From: Elusimicrobiota bacterium
GTDB lineage: Bacteria > CAYTYR01 > UBA6262 > DAOVJB01
DNA length: 6,918 nt
Direction: 5' to 3'
Assembly (NCBI GenBank): GCA_030673425.1
Contig: DAOVJB010000068.1
Coordinates: 1-6,918 of the forward strand
Position 1 is the stretch's first letter. Each line of letters begins with the position of its first letter. A program made the position numbers and the translations under genes. The notes beneath the pieces are model-generated. The model saw nothing but the letters and a program-made list of their open reading frames with translations. It searched no databases and was not told where the DNA came from. Positions 6,299 through 6,918 of this stretch are shown one piece after another.

Positions 6299-6918
6299 CT
6301 AAGAGGATTTTCGAACTTCCTCTTTTATCCGTTGTATATGCCCTCGTCCCAGCGCCTTGACCTCGCATCCTAACTTAAAATATTCTTTTATAACATCATC
6401 AGACAGAATACCGAAACAATCAATAACAGCAATAGGATTCCCTGCCCATTTAACAATATCCCTGGGACTAAGGTCCAGATATTGACTATGAGGGACTGCT
6501 AAAATCATTGCCTCAACACCTTTGAGTGCGTCGGGTAAATCTTTATTAATACGCAGGTTCATTAATCCGTCCTGGTTACGGAAAAACCGTGACCATGAAT
6601 GTCCGGGTGCGGGATAGACATCCTGATTTTCAAATTCGTACCAATGTTCGACATAAGGGTCATGAGCACGCATCTCTGCTCCCATCTGGGTAAGTTTGCG
6701 CACAACCATTTCACTGCCGCTGTATCTGGTATCACCAACATCCTGACGGTAACTGGCACCGCACAGGAGAACATCAGCACCGGCTATATACCTTCCCATA
6801 TTACGAAGAGCGTCACGTGTGAGTTCTGCAACATGTAAAGCCCTGGTATCATTGATATCGATTGCCGTAGGCGTTATCTTAAAAACATCGTCTCCATCTT
6901 CGAATCCCAGAACATGCC
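6299..6918 (-). CDS. Nucleotide-sugar dehydrogenase (UDP-glucose/GDP-mannose family), 5' end cut by window edge
   Basis: Enzymes of this family oxidise a nucleotide-sugar alcohol twice with NAD+ to the uronic acid, feeding capsule, exopolysaccharide or lipopolysaccharide synthesis in the cytosol. The frame stays open from the TAG at 6299-6301 to the window edge, giving 206 complete codons. An internal ATG at 6799 is not the true start because family sequence continues upstream. The visible N-terminal part ends the helical central domain (an AIDINDTRALHVAELT stretch). Next comes the C-terminal UDP-binding Rossmann domain, beginning with ADVLLCGASYRQDVGDTRYS, then RAHDPYVEHW, AMILAVPHSQY and IAVIDCFGIL. 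The catalytic Cys motif and NAD-binding domain lie beyond the right edge, so activity and substrate cannot be judged. The gene is separated from the next operon by a terminator. Confidence 0.88.
   Translation of the reverse strand, partial: HVLGFEDGDDVFKITPTAIDINDTRALHVAELTRDALRNMGRYIAGADVLLCGASYRQDVGDTRYSGSEMVVRKLTQMGAEMRAHDPYVEHWYEFENQDVYPAPGHSWSRFFRNQDGLMNLRINKDLPDALKGVEAMILAVPHSQYLDLSPRDIVKWAGNPIAVIDCFGILSDDVIKEYFKLGCEVKALGRGHIQRIKEEVRKSS

Noticed and set aside
6562-6838. A 72-codon minus-strand frame and a 79-codon plus-strand frame over the dehydrogenase
   Set aside because: Both overlap a clearly conserved coding frame that runs to the window edge.

Overview
The window is a compact bacterial segment, moderately A+T-rich by eye, in which every supportable gene lies on the minus strand. 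It therefore reads from high to low coordinates. It looks like an anaerobic bacterium: it has a complete four-subunit ferredoxin-dependent 2-oxoacid oxidoreductase with its own 2x[4Fe-4S] subunit, next to shikimate-pathway genes. Tight spacing, non-ATG starts and the style of the intergenic repeats would fit an uncultivated lineage such as Omnitrophota. That placement is a low-confidence inference and needs a database comparison.

Layout in transcription order. (1) 6918-6299: the C-terminal part of a nucleotide-sugar (UDP-glucose/GDP-mannose family) dehydrogenase, cut by the window edge and followed by a hairpin terminator at about 6222-6252. (2) A strong sigma-70-like promoter at 6158-6187, with a TTGACA box and an A/T-rich upstream stretch. 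(3) 6122-3588: a four-gene oxidoreductase operon in the order ferredoxin (delta), alpha (VorB-like), beta (TPP), gamma. The first two junctions overlap by 1 and 4 nt. (4) A 115-nt spacer holding an unusual block of 7-nt repeats around a small GC-rich hairpin. (5) 3472-1: a small two-helix membrane protein, a TldE/PmbA-family protein, shikimate dehydrogenase (aroE) and chorismate synthase (aroC, cut by the left edge), separated by 12-42 nt.

The oxidoreductase should interconvert a 2-oxoacid plus CoA with an acyl-CoA, CO2 and reduced ferredoxin. AroE and AroC catalyse two non-consecutive steps of chorismate synthesis. TldE is normally half of the TldD/TldE protease, but no TldD is visible here. 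I found no convincing terminator or second promoter between the 6158 promoter and the left edge, so one long transcript is possible.

I found no clearly new enzymatic system. The most unusual items are the heptad-repeat/hairpin block at 3493-3560, the tandem 7-nt duplication that forms a double ribosome-binding site at 4121-4136, and an aspartate at the cofactor-specificity position of AroE. No RNA genes, CRISPR arrays or insertion sequences were seen, and no gene-free stretch exceeds 300 bases.
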